Positions 26,566 through 36,183 are shown, counted from the first letter of the stretch. The stretch: DNA of 64,000 nucleotides from CAYFRC01 sp050946115 (GCA_050946115.1 JBMNUF010000007.1:1-64000), one strand, 5' to 3'. The notes: generated by a model not told the origin, from the sequence alone. Numbers and translations: made by a program.

Positions 26566-27936
26566 TTATTTGTCCTCGAACTCCCAAAGCACTTCGCGGA
26601 TGATCTCCGAGACCGTGGGATGCGGGAAGATAATCTCCCTCGCGTCCTGCACGCGGAGCTCACTTTCGATCATCTGCGCAGCTCCCCAGATGATTTCGGA
26701 GGAATATGCGCCGATCATGTGCACGCCGATGACGTTGCGGTGCACCTTGTGTACGAGCACCTTGCACAGGCCGTCGCCGCCCTCGTTTTCCGCGATGAAG
26801 CGGCCCGCAAAGCGCATGGAGAGCTTTTTGACATCGTAGGGGATGCCCTTTTCCTGCGCCTCTTCCTCGGTGAGGCCTACGGACGCGACCTCGGGCTTGG
26901 TGTAAATCACGGAGGGGTTCGCGTGGTAGCGCATTCCATCGCGCTTTCCCAAAATCGTGTTGATGGCGACCTCGCTCTCGCGGTACGCGGTGTGCGCGAG
27001 CATGGCTGTTCCGTTTACGTCGCCCGCCGCGAACACGCCCTCGACGTTCGTCCTGCCCTGCTTATCCACCATAATGCCCGCGCGATACGTCTCCACGCCG
27101 ATGTTTTCAAGGCCGATGCCCTTGATGTTGGCGCGCCTTCCGATGGAGAGCAGCACCTTGTCCGCGGGAACTTCTATCGTCTTTCCGTCCGCCTCGCACA
27201 GCACGCTGTTTTGGGTAAGCCCCGTGACCTTGGTCGAGAGCAGGAACGTGACGCCCTTTTTCTTATACTCTTTGAGCAGGAAATCGCGGATTTCGCCGTC
27301 CGTGGGGCCGGCGATGTGGTCGAGCATCTCGATCACGGTGACATTGCTGCCCGCCGTGTTGTAATACGCCGCCATTTCCAGCCCGATGACGCCGCCGCCG
27401 ATGATGACGAACTCCTTCGGCACCTCGGGAAGCTCCAACACCTCGCGGTTGGTGACGGCAAAGCCCGCATCGAGCGCCTCCCTGAGGCCGGGGATCGGCG
27501 GGACGGCGGGAGAGGAACCCGTTGCGATCAGAAGCTTTGCGCCCTGATACTCCTGCCCCGCAGCGACAACCGCAAAGCCGCCCTCGCAGCGCCCCTTGAT
27601 GACCGCCTCTTCTTTGACGACCGTCACGCGGGAGGCCTTCATCTTCGCGCCGACGCCCGCGACGAGCAGCCGTACCACCTTGCCCCGCCTTGCGACGACG
27701 GCTTTGTGGTCGAGCTTTGCGCCCTCGACGGAGACGCCGTACTGCGCGCCGTGCAGCGCGGTTTCGTACACCTTTGCGGAATGGAGCAGCGCCTTGGAGG
27801 GGATACACCCCTCGTTCAGGCAGACGCCGCCCAACGATTTCTTTTCAAACAGCAGCGTGTTCAGCCCGGCGTTTCCGGCGCGCTCCGCTGCGAGATACCC
27901 GGCGGGGCCGCCGCCGATGACGATGAGATCAAACAT
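26566..27936 (-). CDS. lpdA: Dihydrolipoamide dehydrogenase E3, 456 aa
   Basis: This FAD enzyme reoxidises the lipoyl group of E2 with NAD+. It has the FAD-binding GGGPAGYLAAERAG, the redox disulfide GGVCLNEGCIPSKALLH, the NAD-binding VIIGGGVIGLEMA, the second FAD site VFAAGDVNG and the C-terminal HPTVSE His-Glu pair. There is no N-terminal lipoyl domain, unlike some clostridial E3 proteins. It lies 14 bases after E2 and 42 before E1, in one operon. Confidence 0.96.
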   Translation of the reverse strand: MFDLIVIGGGPAGYLAAERAGNAGLNTLLFEKKSLGGVCLNEGCIPSKALLHSAKVYETALHGAQYGVSVEGAKLDHKAVVARRGKVVRLLVAGVGAKMKASRVTVVKEEAVIKGRCEGGFAVVAAGQEYQGAKLLIATGSSPAVPPIPGLREALDAGFAVTNREVLELPEVPKEFVIIGGGVIGLEMAAYYNTAGSNVTVIEMLDHIAGPTDGEIRDFLLKEYKKKGVTFLLSTKVTGLTQNSVLCEADGKTIEVPADKVLLSIGRRANIKGIGLENIGVETYRAGIMVDKQGRTNVEGVFAAGDVNGTAMLAHTAYRESEVAINTILGKRDGMRYHANPSVIYTKPEVASVGLTEEEAQEKGIPYDVKKLSMRFAGRFIAENEGGDGLCKVLVHKVHRNVIGVHMIGAYSSEIIWGAAQMIESELRVQDAREIIFPHPTVSEIIREVLWEFEDK

Positions 27937-27950
27937 ATGCGCCCTCCCTG

Positions 27951-29309
27951 TCAGCCCTTCGCGAGAAGCAGCGTGAAGTTTTCAAGGTTGTTCTTCAGGT
28001 CCTTCAGGAACCTGGAGGCGGGGCCGCCGTCGAGCGCCCTGTGGTCGTAGGTGAGCGACAGCGTCATCTTGGGATAGGGCACGCACGTGCCGCCCACGTC
28101 CTTGATGCCCGTCGTGATGGTGCACACGCCTAAAATGCCCGTCTGCGGCGGATTGATGACGGGGGTGAAGGACTCGATGCCCAACGCGCCGAGGTTTGAC
28201 ACGGTGAAGGAGCCGTCCCTGAGCTTGTCCGGGTCGATCCTTCCGGACTGGGCTTCCTTGGCGAGCGCCTTTGCCGCATCGGAAAGCTCTTTCAGGGACA
28301 TCTTGTCCGCGTGGAAGATAGTGGGCACCATGAGCCCGCGCTCGGTATCGACCGCCATGCCGAGGTTGACGCAGCGGTAGTATTTCATGGTCTTGCCGTC
28401 GATGAGGTTCGCGTTGAGCGCCCTGTGTTCTTCCATCTGCAACGTCTTTACGACGGCGTACATCACGATGTCGTTGAGCGTGATTTTGTTCATGCCCATT
28501 TGTTCGCCCTTTTCCTTGAAGAGCTTGCGCAGCGCCTGAATCTCGGTGCAGTCGAAGGACAAGTTGTGCGTGAGCTGCGCCATCTGCGCGAGCGAACCGG
28601 TCATGGCCTTGGCGATGACCTTGCGGATGTTGGAGAGCGGCTCCTCGTAGGTGTCGGACTCCGCAGGCGCAGCCTGTGCTGCGGGCGCTGCCTGCACCGC
28701 TTCTGCGGGTTTTTGTTCGAGGTCGGCGAGTACGACGCGGCCGCCCATGCCGCTGCCCTCGATGCCGCCCGGATACGCCGCGCGCGCTGCGGGGGATACG
28801 ACATAGCCCTTATCGAGCAGAAGCTGCACGTCCCGCGCGATCACGCGCCCCTCGGGGCCCGTGGGGACGACCTTGGAAAGGTCCGCGCCGCGCCGCTCGG
28901 CAAGCGCCCTTGCGCGGGGGGAGATCTTCAGTTCGCCGAAAACCTGCACGGGCTCGGCGATCTCTTCCGCGACCTCGGGCGCGGTTTCCGCGCTCGGGGC
29001 TTCCTGCGCCTTCGGCGCTTCGGCTTTGGGCGCATCGGAACCTGCGGGATCGAACTCCGCAAAGGATTCGCCGGGGTTTCCGATCACGCACATATTGGTG
29101 AGGCAGGGAACGTCGTCGCCCTCGTTAAAAAAGACGGCGAGCAGCGTCCCCTCGACCTTTGCGTCCTCGTCGAAGGCGGCCTTGTCTGTCTCGTAGGAGA
29201 ACAGGATGTCGCCGACGGCGACCTTGTCGCCCACTTTTTTATTCCATTTTGTGACGATGCAGCTCTCGACGGACTGCCCCTGCCGAGGCATGATTACGGG
29301 AAAAGCCAT
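27951..29309 (-). CDS. pdhC: 2-oxoacid dehydrogenase E2 acyltransferase, 452 aa
   Basis: The lipoyl core enzyme that transfers the acyl group to CoA. A lipoyl domain (~1-78, lysine in YETDKAAFD) is followed by an Ala/Pro/Glu-rich linker, one clear peripheral-subunit-binding domain (~130-165, KISPRARALAERRG) and a C-terminal catalytic domain ending with DHRALDGGPASRF. The start is the inner ATG (MAFPVIM), six bases after AGGAGG is complete; the ATG two codons earlier overlaps that site. First gene of the operon. Confidence 0.93.
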   Translation of the reverse strand: MAFPVIMPRQGQSVESCIVTKWNKKVGDKVAVGDILFSYETDKAAFDEDAKVEGTLLAVFFNEGDDVPCLTNMCVIGNPGESFAEFDPAGSDAPKAEAPKAQEAPSAETAPEVAEEIAEPVQVFGELKISPRARALAERRGADLSKVVPTGPEGRVIARDVQLLLDKGYVVSPAARAAYPGGIEGSGMGGRVVLADLEQKPAEAVQAAPAAQAAPAESDTYEEPLSNIRKVIAKAMTGSLAQMAQLTHNLSFDCTEIQALRKLFKEKGEQMGMNKITLNDIVMYAVVKTLQMEEHRALNANLIDGKTMKYYRCVNLGMAVDTERGLMVPTIFHADKMSLKELSDAAKALAKEAQSGRIDPDKLRDGSFTVSNLGALGIESFTPVINPPQTGILGVCTITTGIKDVGGTCVPYPKMTLSLTYDHRALDGGPASRFLKDLKNNLENFTLLLAKG

Positions 29310-29349
29310 ATACATCCTCCTATCGCGCTATACAATATCCTATATTAAC

Positions 29350-29377
29350 AGTATAGCATTGAATTGGTATATGTCAA
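29350..29377 (-). promoter_or_regulatory. Promoter of the E2-E3-E1 operon
   Basis: Minus-strand TTGACA, 16 bases, TATACT, ~40 bases ahead of the E2 start codon. Confidence 0.83.
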
Positions 29378-29406
29378 TCGTGTAATTGTTGAATCCCTTG
29401 CGTTTT

Positions 29407-30120
29407 TTATAGAACAAACAGGACATATGTACGATCGACCGCCGCTCCGAGGGATTCTGCGGTGCGGCGCGAGGCTTCGTTGGCCTTGTCGATGACGGAG
29501 ATATCGCTCGTTTCGATGCCCCGCTTCATCAGGTATTCGCACGCGGTCTTCGCCATCGAGAGCAGTATGCGGGAATTGCGGCTGCGTTCCCGAATCCACC
29601 CCGTCGCTACCCGCGCGCGCCCGCCCCGAATGAGCAGTAACAAAAAGCCGTCCTCCCCGCAAAAAACGGCCTTGGTGCGTATAAGCGGCGGGATTTCGCC
29701 GAGCGCGCGGAAGACGCCCTCCCGATCTTCGCCGAGGATGTCCGCGATGCGCCCCGCACCCGCGCGGTCTATGGAGCGGACGGCGCAGGGCAGCGCGCGA
29801 AAGCGCGCAATCTTCTCATATGCCGCGCGCACGGGGAGCGTGTATCCGTAAAAGACGGTGTGCTCCTTCGCGCCGCAGGCGTAGTACATTTCGGCGGTTT
29901 CCGGCGCATTGTGTGGAAGCAGGATGCCGCGCGGCGCATCGAACCCACCCGTCAGCACGCCGTCGCCGAAGGACAGAAAGCCGCGCCGCATGGGGCCGAC
30001 AGCGCCCTTGAGCGCGGAGAACAGGCGCCTTGCCGCATCCAAATCGCCTTTTTTGACGCGCACATCCGAGAAAAAGCCGTTTTCAAGGCGCGCACTCGCG
30101 TTTTTGCATTTGACGAGCAT
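29407..30120 (-). CDS. Unrecognised protein, possible divergent GNAT acetyltransferase, 237 aa
   Basis: I do not recognise the protein as a whole. The last ~70 residues resemble the end of a GNAT fold: a helix SRILLSMAKTACEYLMKRGI, a strand DISVIDKANEASRRTAESLG (the common N-x-x-S/A..SLG motif) and a final hydrophobic strand. The acetyl-CoA pyrophosphate loop is not obvious. No signal peptide or membrane helix. GGGGGAG precedes the ATG. It follows the uracil-DNA glycosylase gene by 49 bases on the same strand. Confidence 0.7.
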   Translation of the reverse strand: MLVKCKNASARLENGFFSDVRVKKGDLDAARRLFSALKGAVGPMRRGFLSFGDGVLTGGFDAPRGILLPHNAPETAEMYYACGAKEHTVFYGYTLPVRAAYEKIARFRALPCAVRSIDRAGAGRIADILGEDREGVFRALGEIPPLIRTKAVFCGEDGFLLLLIRGGRARVATGWIRERSRNSRILLSMAKTACEYLMKRGIETSDISVIDKANEASRRTAESLGAAVDRTYVLFVL

Positions 30121-30169
30121 TGCACTCCCCCTCTCCCCCGCAGTTCGGCATCAAATCAGCTTTCCGATA

Positions 30170-30718
30170 TTATCGCGCGGAAAGCTCCGTCAGTTTTTGT
30201 TTTACCGCGCGGAAATCGGCGCGCGCGTCGGGAAGCTGTGTCTCATCCCGCAAGAGGGCGGATGGGTGATACGTCGGCATCATCCAAATCTCCTTGCGCT
30301 CGAACCACTTCCCGTGGTCGCGGCGGATGCGAATCTCGCCGCCGATGGTGTATTTCGCGGCGGTCGCGCCCAGAAGCAGCAGCACCCTCGGGCGAATCAG
30401 CCGAAACTGCTCGCGCAGGTACGGCAGGCATGCCTCCGCTTCCTCGGGAAGCGGCGTGCGGTTGCGCGGCGGGCGGCACTTGACGATGTTGGCGATGTAT
30501 ACGTCCTCGCGCGATATGTCCACCTCCGAAAGCAATTCCGTCAACAGCCGCCCCGATGCGCCCACAAAGGGGCGTCCCTGCCTGTCCTCGTCCGCCCCCG
30601 GCCCCTCGCCGATCAGCATCAAATCGGCATCGGGGTTCCCCTCGCCGGGCACGGCAAACCGCCTGCCCTCGCACAGCGCACAGGCACTGCAGGTGTGAAT
30701 CCGCCCGAAAAGCTCCAT
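30170..30718 (-). CDS. Type 4-like uracil-DNA glycosylase, 182 aa
   Basis: It removes uracil from DNA and carries a [4Fe-4S] cluster. Cluster cysteines lie in HTCSACALC near the N-terminus and probably in NIVKCRPPRNR. Catalytic-region motifs are LMIGEGPGADEDRQGRPFVGASG and YHPSALLRD. Length is normal for family 4. The start is placed at the ATG giving MELFGRIHTC; an in-frame TTG at 30727 sits at a better distance from GGGAGGGG and may be the real start. It follows the methyltransferase gene in the same direction. Confidence 0.92.
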   Translation of the reverse strand: MELFGRIHTCSACALCEGRRFAVPGEGNPDADLMLIGEGPGADEDRQGRPFVGASGRLLTELLSEVDISREDVYIANIVKCRPPRNRTPLPEEAEACLPYLREQFRLIRPRVLLLLGATAAKYTIGGEIRIRRDHGKWFERKEIWMMPTYHPSALLRDETQLPDARADFRAVKQKLTELSAR

Positions 30719-30764
30719 CCAGCCCAATCCGTTTCCCCTCCCGTATATTTCTCCGCCGCGCCCG

Positions 30765-31730
30765 TTAAAGCGCATCCTCCGCGGCGAAAATCGCCGCCTT
30801 CTTGCCGTTGATGAGTACATCCGTCCTTCGCAGCAGGCGGAATCCGTGCGAAGAAAGCGCGGCTTCAAAGCCCTGTTTGTCGGCGGTCAGCACCGCGATC
30901 CTCCTGCCTTTTTTGAGCACGCGGCGAAACTCGGGGAGCATCCCATCGTACAATTTGGAAAGCGGTACGTCCGCCTCCCGAAACAGCCCCCACGGCGGGT
31001 CGGTCGCGATCGCGTCGATCGAGCCGTCGGGGATGTGCGAAAGGTGTCGCGCGTCCGCGCGTGCAATGGCGCACTTGCCCGAAAAGCGATTTTGCATCGC
31101 GGAAACCGCGCCCCCATCCGCATCCGAAAGGAAGACCTTGCCCGCGGTTTTGAGTGCGGCAGCGCCGACCGCGCCGCTCCCCGCAAACGGGTCGAGGAAC
31201 GTTTCGCCCTTCGTCAGGCCGGATTCAAAGGCTAGGCAGGCGGCGACCATCGGGCTCAGTTCGCCCTTGGGCACGGCGGCGCGCTTCGTCAGCCGCAAAA
31301 GCAACATCGCAAAGCCTTCCGTGCGGCGCAGTACGAGAAGCTCCGTATCGGGCGATACGCGGTCGACCGTTGCCGCGCGGATGCCCTTTTCCATCGCGCT
31401 CCGCTCGGCCTTGGGCGGCGCGGCGAGCGCATTCCCCTCGGAAAACATCACGCGGAAGGTGCGAAAGCGCAGCCGCCGCATGAGCATATCCGCCTCGCGC
31501 AGGGCGGAAACATCCTTTGCCGCGAGGCGCGCCGCCCGTTCCATCGAATCGCACTTCGGATACTCCGCGAGGAGGCGATAGCTGTTCTGAAACGCCTCGC
31601 AGGCGGGCCTTTCGACGCTTGTGGTATATATGAGTGCCCCGGGCAGCACCTTCAACACGCGCGCGGAGCGCAGCATCCTCTGCGCGATCCCCTCGCAGCC
31701 GCTTGGGCAGGTGGAATAAAACGTATGCAT
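30765..31730 (-). CDS. Trm14/RlmK-like RNA N2-guanine methyltransferase, 321 aa
   Basis: A SAM-dependent methyltransferase of the THUMP-linked UPF0020 family, acting on tRNA or rRNA guanines. Motifs: FLDPFAGSGAVGAAAL, FLSDADGGAVSAM, and the catalytic ATDPPWG. The N-terminal ~130 residues are a divergent THUMP-like part. Which RNA it modifies is not clear. It is the promoter-proximal gene of a three-gene minus-strand set with the glycosylase and the GNAT-like protein. Confidence 0.85.
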   Translation of the reverse strand: MHTFYSTCPSGCEGIAQRMLRSARVLKVLPGALIYTTSVERPACEAFQNSYRLLAEYPKCDSMERAARLAAKDVSALREADMLMRRLRFRTFRVMFSEGNALAAPPKAERSAMEKGIRAATVDRVSPDTELLVLRRTEGFAMLLLRLTKRAAVPKGELSPMVAACLAFESGLTKGETFLDPFAGSGAVGAAALKTAGKVFLSDADGGAVSAMQNRFSGKCAIARADARHLSHIPDGSIDAIATDPPWGLFREADVPLSKLYDGMLPEFRRVLKKGRRIAVLTADKQGFEAALSSHGFRLLRRTDVLINGKKAAIFAAEDAL

Positions 31731-31751
31731 AATCGAATCATCTCCGCAACC

Positions 31752-31780
31752 AGTATACCCAAAACGGCGGCATTTCGCAA
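31752..31780 (-). promoter_or_regulatory. Promoter of the methyltransferase-UDG genes
   Basis: Minus-strand TTGCGA, 17 bases, TATACT, ~20 bases before the start codon. Confidence 0.7.
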
Positions 31781-31834
31781 CGGGAAACTGCCGCAGGGCG
31801 CGCTTTTTACAAAGCGCATTTGACGCAAAGTGTA

Positions 31835-31863
31835 TTGACGGAAGCGTTCCGACGGAGTATACT
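31835..31863 (+). promoter_or_regulatory. Promoter of the isomerase-dehydrogenase operon
   Basis: TTGACG, 17 bases, TATACT; AAGGAGG and the first ATG follow within 40 bases. Confidence 0.8.
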
Positions 31864-31899
31864 TATATCTGTAGAGGTATAGAAGGAGGCGCATTCGAC

Positions 31900-32790
31900 A
31901 TGGGCAAACACACCTTTCGCCTTTCCGCGTTCGCGGACGAGGCGGCGACATCCTTTGAGGAACAGCTTGCAGCACTTCGGGAGAACTCGATCGGGCTGAT
32001 CGAAATTCGCGGCGTGAACGGCAAAAACGTCATGGAGCTTACGGACGACGAGGCGAAGGAAGCAAAGGCGTTGCTGGACAAATACAGCATCGGCCTTTCC
32101 GCACTCGGCTCCCCCATCGGCAAGATCGGCATCGACGACGATTTCGACCCGCACATGGAAAAGCTCGAAAGGGCGTTTCAACTGTGCCGCATCTTCGGCA
32201 CAGACAAAATCCGCATGTTCAGCTTTTTCATGCCGAAGGATGTGCCGTATGAGGCGAAGCGCGAGGAAGTTTTTGCCCGCATCGAGAAAATGCTCCTCGC
32301 CGCCGAGGAAAACGGCATGTTTCTGTTGCACGAAAACGAAAAGGGCATCTACGGCGATACGGATGAAAGGTGCCTCGACCTCATGCGGGTGTTTTATCCG
32401 CGCATGCAGTGCGTGTTCGACCCCGCAAACTTCGTGCAGTGCGGCGTAAAGCCGGATGCGGCGTTCCCGGCGCTCGCAAAATACACGGAGTACATCCACG
32501 TGAAGGACGCGCTGCTCTCCGACGGCGCGGTCGTGCCCGCGGGCAAGGGCGACGGCGGCGTTGAGAGCGTGCTCGGGCAATTCCTGGCGTTCAAGGACGA
32601 TGCGGTTTTGACCATCGAACCGCATCTTGCGGTGTTCGACGGGCTGCAAAACCTCCAGCACGAGGAAATCAAGAGGCACTATTCCTATCCCGACAAGAAG
32701 ACCGCCTTCAAGGCGGCATGCGACGCGCTCAAGGAGATTCTGACAAACCTCGGCTTTGCGGAAGAGAAGCCGGGCATTTGGACGAGATAG
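31900..32790 (+). CDS. Xylose-isomerase-like TIM-barrel (sugar isomerase/epimerase), 296 aa
   Basis: An AP-endonuclease-2-fold TIM barrel of the sugar phosphate isomerase/epimerase group (IolE/IolI-like). It starts FRLSAFADEA, has the metal-site HENEKGIYGDTDERC, FDPANFVQCG and YIHVKDAL, and ends with EPHLAVFDG. Substrate unknown. It heads an operon with a Gfo/Idh/MocA dehydrogenase and a second isomerase, which suggests a pathway for an inositol-like or oxidised sugar. Confidence 0.9.
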   Translation: MGKHTFRLSAFADEAATSFEEQLAALRENSIGLIEIRGVNGKNVMELTDDEAKEAKALLDKYSIGLSALGSPIGKIGIDDDFDPHMEKLERAFQLCRIFGTDKIRMFSFFMPKDVPYEAKREEVFARIEKMLLAAEENGMFLLHENEKGIYGDTDERCLDLMRVFYPRMQCVFDPANFVQCGVKPDAAFPALAKYTEYIHVKDALLSDGAVVPAGKGDGGVESVLGQFLAFKDDAVLTIEPHLAVFDGLQNLQHEEIKRHYSYPDKKTAFKAACDALKEILTNLGFAEEKPGIWTR

Positions 32791-32813
32791 GGCATACAGA
32801 AGGGGGAGGGCAT

Positions 32814-33974
32814 ATGGATACGGTACGGATCGGCATCATCGGCATCGGCAACATGGGTACGGGGCACGCGAAGAGCATTTTGGGCGGCGAGGTCGCGGGA
32901 ATGGCGCTCACCGCGGTCGCGGACATCAACCCCGCGCGGCTCGAATGGGCGAAGGAGAACCTGCCCGGTGTCGCGCGCTTTGACGACGCGGAGAACATGA
33001 TGGACAGCGGGCTGATCGACGCGGTCGTCGTCGCGACGCCGCACTACTCCCACCCCGGCTACGTGAAAGCGGCGCTCTCCAAGGGGCTGCACGCGCTCAG
33101 CGAGAAGCCCGCGGGCGTATATACCAAGGCGGTTCGCGAACTGAACGAATACGCGAAAACCTGTGACAAAACCTACGCGATCATGTTCAACCAGAGGACG
33201 AACTGCATCTACTGCAAAATGCGCGAGATCGTGCAGTCCGGCGAGATGGGCAGGATTCGCCGTACAAACTGGCTCGCCACCAATTGGTACCGCTCGCAGT
33301 CGTATTACGATTCCGGCGCATGGCGCGCCACGTGGGCGGGCGAGGGCGGCGGCGTCTTGCTCAACCAGTGCCCGCACAACCTCGATCTGTGGCAGTGGAT
33401 CTGCGGCATGCCCGTTTCCGTTCGCGCCTTCATGGAAAACGGCAAATGGCACGACATCGAGGTGGAGGACGACGTGACCGCCTATGTCGAATACGAAAAC
33501 GGCGCGACGGGCGTCTTTGTCACGTCCACGGGCGACGCGCCGGGGACGAACCGCTTTGAAATCGCCATGGACGGAGGAAAGCTCGTCGCCGAAAACGACA
33601 AGCTCACGCTGTATAAGCTCGAGATGCACGAGCCGGAGTTTTCCCGCACGTGGACAAAGGGCTTCGGCGAGCCGAAATACGAGGTGATCGACGTCGAGAC
33701 GGACGGGCAGAACCCGCAGCACAGGGAAGTGCTCCGCGCGTTCGCCGCGCACATCCTGCACGGCGAGCCCCTGATCGCGCCGGGCGAAGAGGGCATTTTG
33801 GGGCTCACGCTCTCCAACGCGATGCACCTTTCCGCGTGGCTGGACAAAACGGTCACATTGCCGCTGGACGAGGAGCTGTTTCTCTCCGAACTCAACAAGC
33901 GCCGCGCGACCTCGAAGCACAAGGACGTCGAGAGCAGGACGCTCGATACGGAAGGCACATACAACGCGAAATAA
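32814..33974 (+). CDS. Gfo/Idh/MocA-family oxidoreductase, 386 aa
   Basis: An NAD(P)-dependent sugar or inositol dehydrogenase. The Rossmann motif GIIGIGNMGTGHA is at the N-terminus; the catalytic region has LSEKPAGVY (EKP motif) and NQCPHNLDLWQWICG (H-N-L-D). Start ATG at 32814 follows GGGGGAGGG. It lies 23 bases after the first isomerase and 15 before the second. Substrate not assignable. Confidence 0.93.
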   Translation: MDTVRIGIIGIGNMGTGHAKSILGGEVAGMALTAVADINPARLEWAKENLPGVARFDDAENMMDSGLIDAVVVATPHYSHPGYVKAALSKGLHALSEKPAGVYTKAVRELNEYAKTCDKTYAIMFNQRTNCIYCKMREIVQSGEMGRIRRTNWLATNWYRSQSYYDSGAWRATWAGEGGGVLLNQCPHNLDLWQWICGMPVSVRAFMENGKWHDIEVEDDVTAYVEYENGATGVFVTSTGDAPGTNRFEIAMDGGKLVAENDKLTLYKLEMHEPEFSRTWTKGFGEPKYEVIDVETDGQNPQHREVLRAFAAHILHGEPLIAPGEEGILGLTLSNAMHLSAWLDKTVTLPLDEELFLSELNKRRATSKHKDVESRTLDTEGTYNAK

Positions 33975-33989
33975 CGGGAGGATCACGGT

Positions 33990-34766
33990 ATGATTCGCTT
34001 GGGGGTCTGCACGGCGATAGAAAACATCGCATCCGTGCAGAAATACGGGTTTGACTATATGGAAACGGGGCTCGCGACAGTCTCCGCGATGGACGAGAAC
34101 GCCTTTCACATGGCGGCGCTTCAGGTCGACAAGGCGGACATCAAGGTCGAGGCCTTTAACGGCATGCTGCCCGCCTCCGTCCGCGTGACGGGGCCGGACG
34201 TAAACGCGCAGCAGATACACGATTACCTCTCCAAGGCCTTTGCCCGCGCCGTGCGACTCGGCGGCAAGGTGGTCGTGTTCGGCTCGAGCGCGGCGCGCAA
34301 CGTGCCCGACGGCTTTTCCATGGAAGTCGCGTGGCGGCAGATCATGAATTTCCTGCGCGTCGCGGAAAAGCACGCGTTGACCGCGGGGCTGACAGTCGCG
34401 ATCGAGCCGCTTCGGCGCGCGGAATCGAACATCATCAACCTCGTCACCGAGGCGGTGCTTCTGGCGTCGTTGGCGCAGCTTCCGCACATCAGGGTGCTCG
34501 GCGACACCTATCACATGGCGATGACGAGCGAGCCGCTTTCGAGCTTTTCGCTCGCGGGCGAACTGCTCGCGCACGTACACATCTGCAATTCGCTCAAAAG
34601 GTCCTTCCCCAAGGAGGGCGACGGCGAGGATTACAGGGCGGTATTTTCGGCACTTCAACAGGCGGGATACGACGGGCGCGTCAGCATAGAGGGCGGCTGC
34701 ACGGATTTCGATGCGGAGGCGCCTGAGGCGTTTCGCGTCCTGGATGCGGCGAGGAAGGCCGTATGA
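33990..34766 (+). CDS. Second TIM-barrel sugar isomerase/epimerase, 258 aa
   Basis: Also of the xylose-isomerase-like TIM-barrel superfamily, but only distantly related to the protein at 31900. Metal-site motifs: VAIEPLRRAESNIIN, VLGDTYHMAM, HVHICNS and VSIEGGC. With its two upstream neighbours it makes a short catabolic or interconversion set. Its stop overlaps the trkA start (ATGA), an odd coupling of a sugar gene to potassium uptake. Confidence 0.9.
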   Translation: MIRLGVCTAIENIASVQKYGFDYMETGLATVSAMDENAFHMAALQVDKADIKVEAFNGMLPASVRVTGPDVNAQQIHDYLSKAFARAVRLGGKVVVFGSSAARNVPDGFSMEVAWRQIMNFLRVAEKHALTAGLTVAIEPLRRAESNIINLVTEAVLLASLAQLPHIRVLGDTYHMAMTSEPLSSFSLAGELLAHVHICNSLKRSFPKEGDGEDYRAVFSALQQAGYDGRVSIEGGCTDFDAEAPEAFRVLDAARKAV

Positions 34767-36115
34767 ACATCGTCCTCGCCGGCGGAGGCAAGGTCGGCTT
34801 CGCGCTCTCGGCAGCGCTGGTGCGCGAGGGGCACGACATAACGCTCATCGATTCCGACCAAAAAGCGCTCGACCGCGCGAGCGCGACGCAGGACATCCTG
34901 TGCGTGAAAGGCTCCGGTTCCAACGTCCGCAGCCTGATCGAGGCGGGTGCGAGCGATGCGGACATCCTGATTTCGGTGACCGCGAACGATGAAACGAACA
35001 TGCTCTGCTGCCTCATGGCAAAGCAGCTCGGCGCAAAGTACGCGATCGCGCGCATCCGCGACCCGGAGTATACCGACAGCCTGTCCCTCCTGCAAAAGGA
35101 AATGGGCATCGACATGGTCATCAACCCGGAGCGTGGCGCGGCGTATGAGATTTCGCGCCTGTTCCGCTATCCCTACGCGATGGAGGTCGAGACGTTTTCC
35201 CACGGGCGGGTGGAGATGGTGCAGTTCCGCGTGGAGGAAAAGGACGGCCTGAGCAATAAGCCGCTCTACGCGTTGAAATCGCGGCTCGAACGCGTGCTCG
35301 TCTGCGCGGTGAAGCGCGACGGCGCGGCGATCATCCCGCGCGGCGATTTCGTGATCCATGCGGGCGATATTATCTACGTCGCGTCCGACATCCGCAACAT
35401 GTCCGCGTTTTTCAAACGCATCGGGCGGAACACGCAGCGCGTGCGCAGCGCGATGCTGATCGGCGGCAGCCACATCGCCTACTATCTCGCAAAGATCATC
35501 GCGGGCATGGGCGTGGACCTGCGAATCCTCGAAATCAACGCCGAAAAGTGCACGCGCCTTTCGGAGGAATTGCCCGAGGCATCCATCATCTGCGGCGACG
35601 GCACGGATCAGGAGGTGCTCCTGTCCGAGGACATCGCGGGCATGGACGCGCTCGTCGCACTCACGGACCGCGACGAGGAAAACCTCATGGTCGGGCTGTT
35701 CGGCGTAAAGCAGGGGCTCGAAAAGGTGATCGTGAAGGTCAACCGCATGGGCTATCTAGACCTTCTGCAGGGCATGGGCATAGACAGCGTGGTTTCGCCC
35801 AAGAACACCACCACGAACACCATCCTGCGGCAGGTGCGCGCCCGCTCGCGCAAGCGCTCGGGCGTGATGGAGAAGATCTACCGCATCGTGGACGGGCAGG
35901 CGGAGGCGCTGGAATTTACCGCGGCGAACGATCCCCGCTATACGAACATCCCGCTTTCGCAGCTCCCCATCCGGCAGGGCACCCTGATCGCGATGATCGT
36001 GCGCGGCAAAAACGTCATCATCCCGTTCGGCTCCGATCACATCGAGCCGGGGGATACGGTGCTCATCGTCTCGCGCGAAACGAGCATATCGGGGATTGAG
36101 GACATACTGCAATAA
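34763..36115 (+). CDS. trkA: Trk potassium uptake regulator TrkA, 450 aa
   Basis: The cytoplasmic NAD/ATP-binding gating subunit of a Trk/Ktr K+ transporter. Two tandem RCK units are visible: the first opens with VLAGGGKVGFALS and the acidic end LIDSD; the second opens with LIGGSHIAYYLAK. Each is followed by a TrkA_C part (e.g. PSGDxI-like VIHAGDIIYV and FGSDHIEPGDTVLIV). Full length for the two-unit TrkA form. trkH follows 68 bases on. Confidence 0.95.
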   Translation: MNIVLAGGGKVGFALSAALVREGHDITLIDSDQKALDRASATQDILCVKGSGSNVRSLIEAGASDADILISVTANDETNMLCCLMAKQLGAKYAIARIRDPEYTDSLSLLQKEMGIDMVINPERGAAYEISRLFRYPYAMEVETFSHGRVEMVQFRVEEKDGLSNKPLYALKSRLERVLVCAVKRDGAAIIPRGDFVIHAGDIIYVASDIRNMSAFFKRIGRNTQRVRSAMLIGGSHIAYYLAKIIAGMGVDLRILEINAEKCTRLSEELPEASIICGDGTDQEVLLSEDIAGMDALVALTDRDEENLMVGLFGVKQGLEKVIVKVNRMGYLDLLQGMGIDSVVSPKNTTTNTILRQVRARSRKRSGVMEKIYRIVDGQAEALEFTAANDPRYTNIPLSQLPIRQGTLIAMIVRGKNVIIPFGSDHIEPGDTVLIVSRETSISGIEDILQ

Positions 36116-36183
36116 TCCGGCTCCGTCCCGCCGGGGCTTCCGACGGGGCGGATTTGTCGGGGCATGAGGGTTTATTTGAAAGA

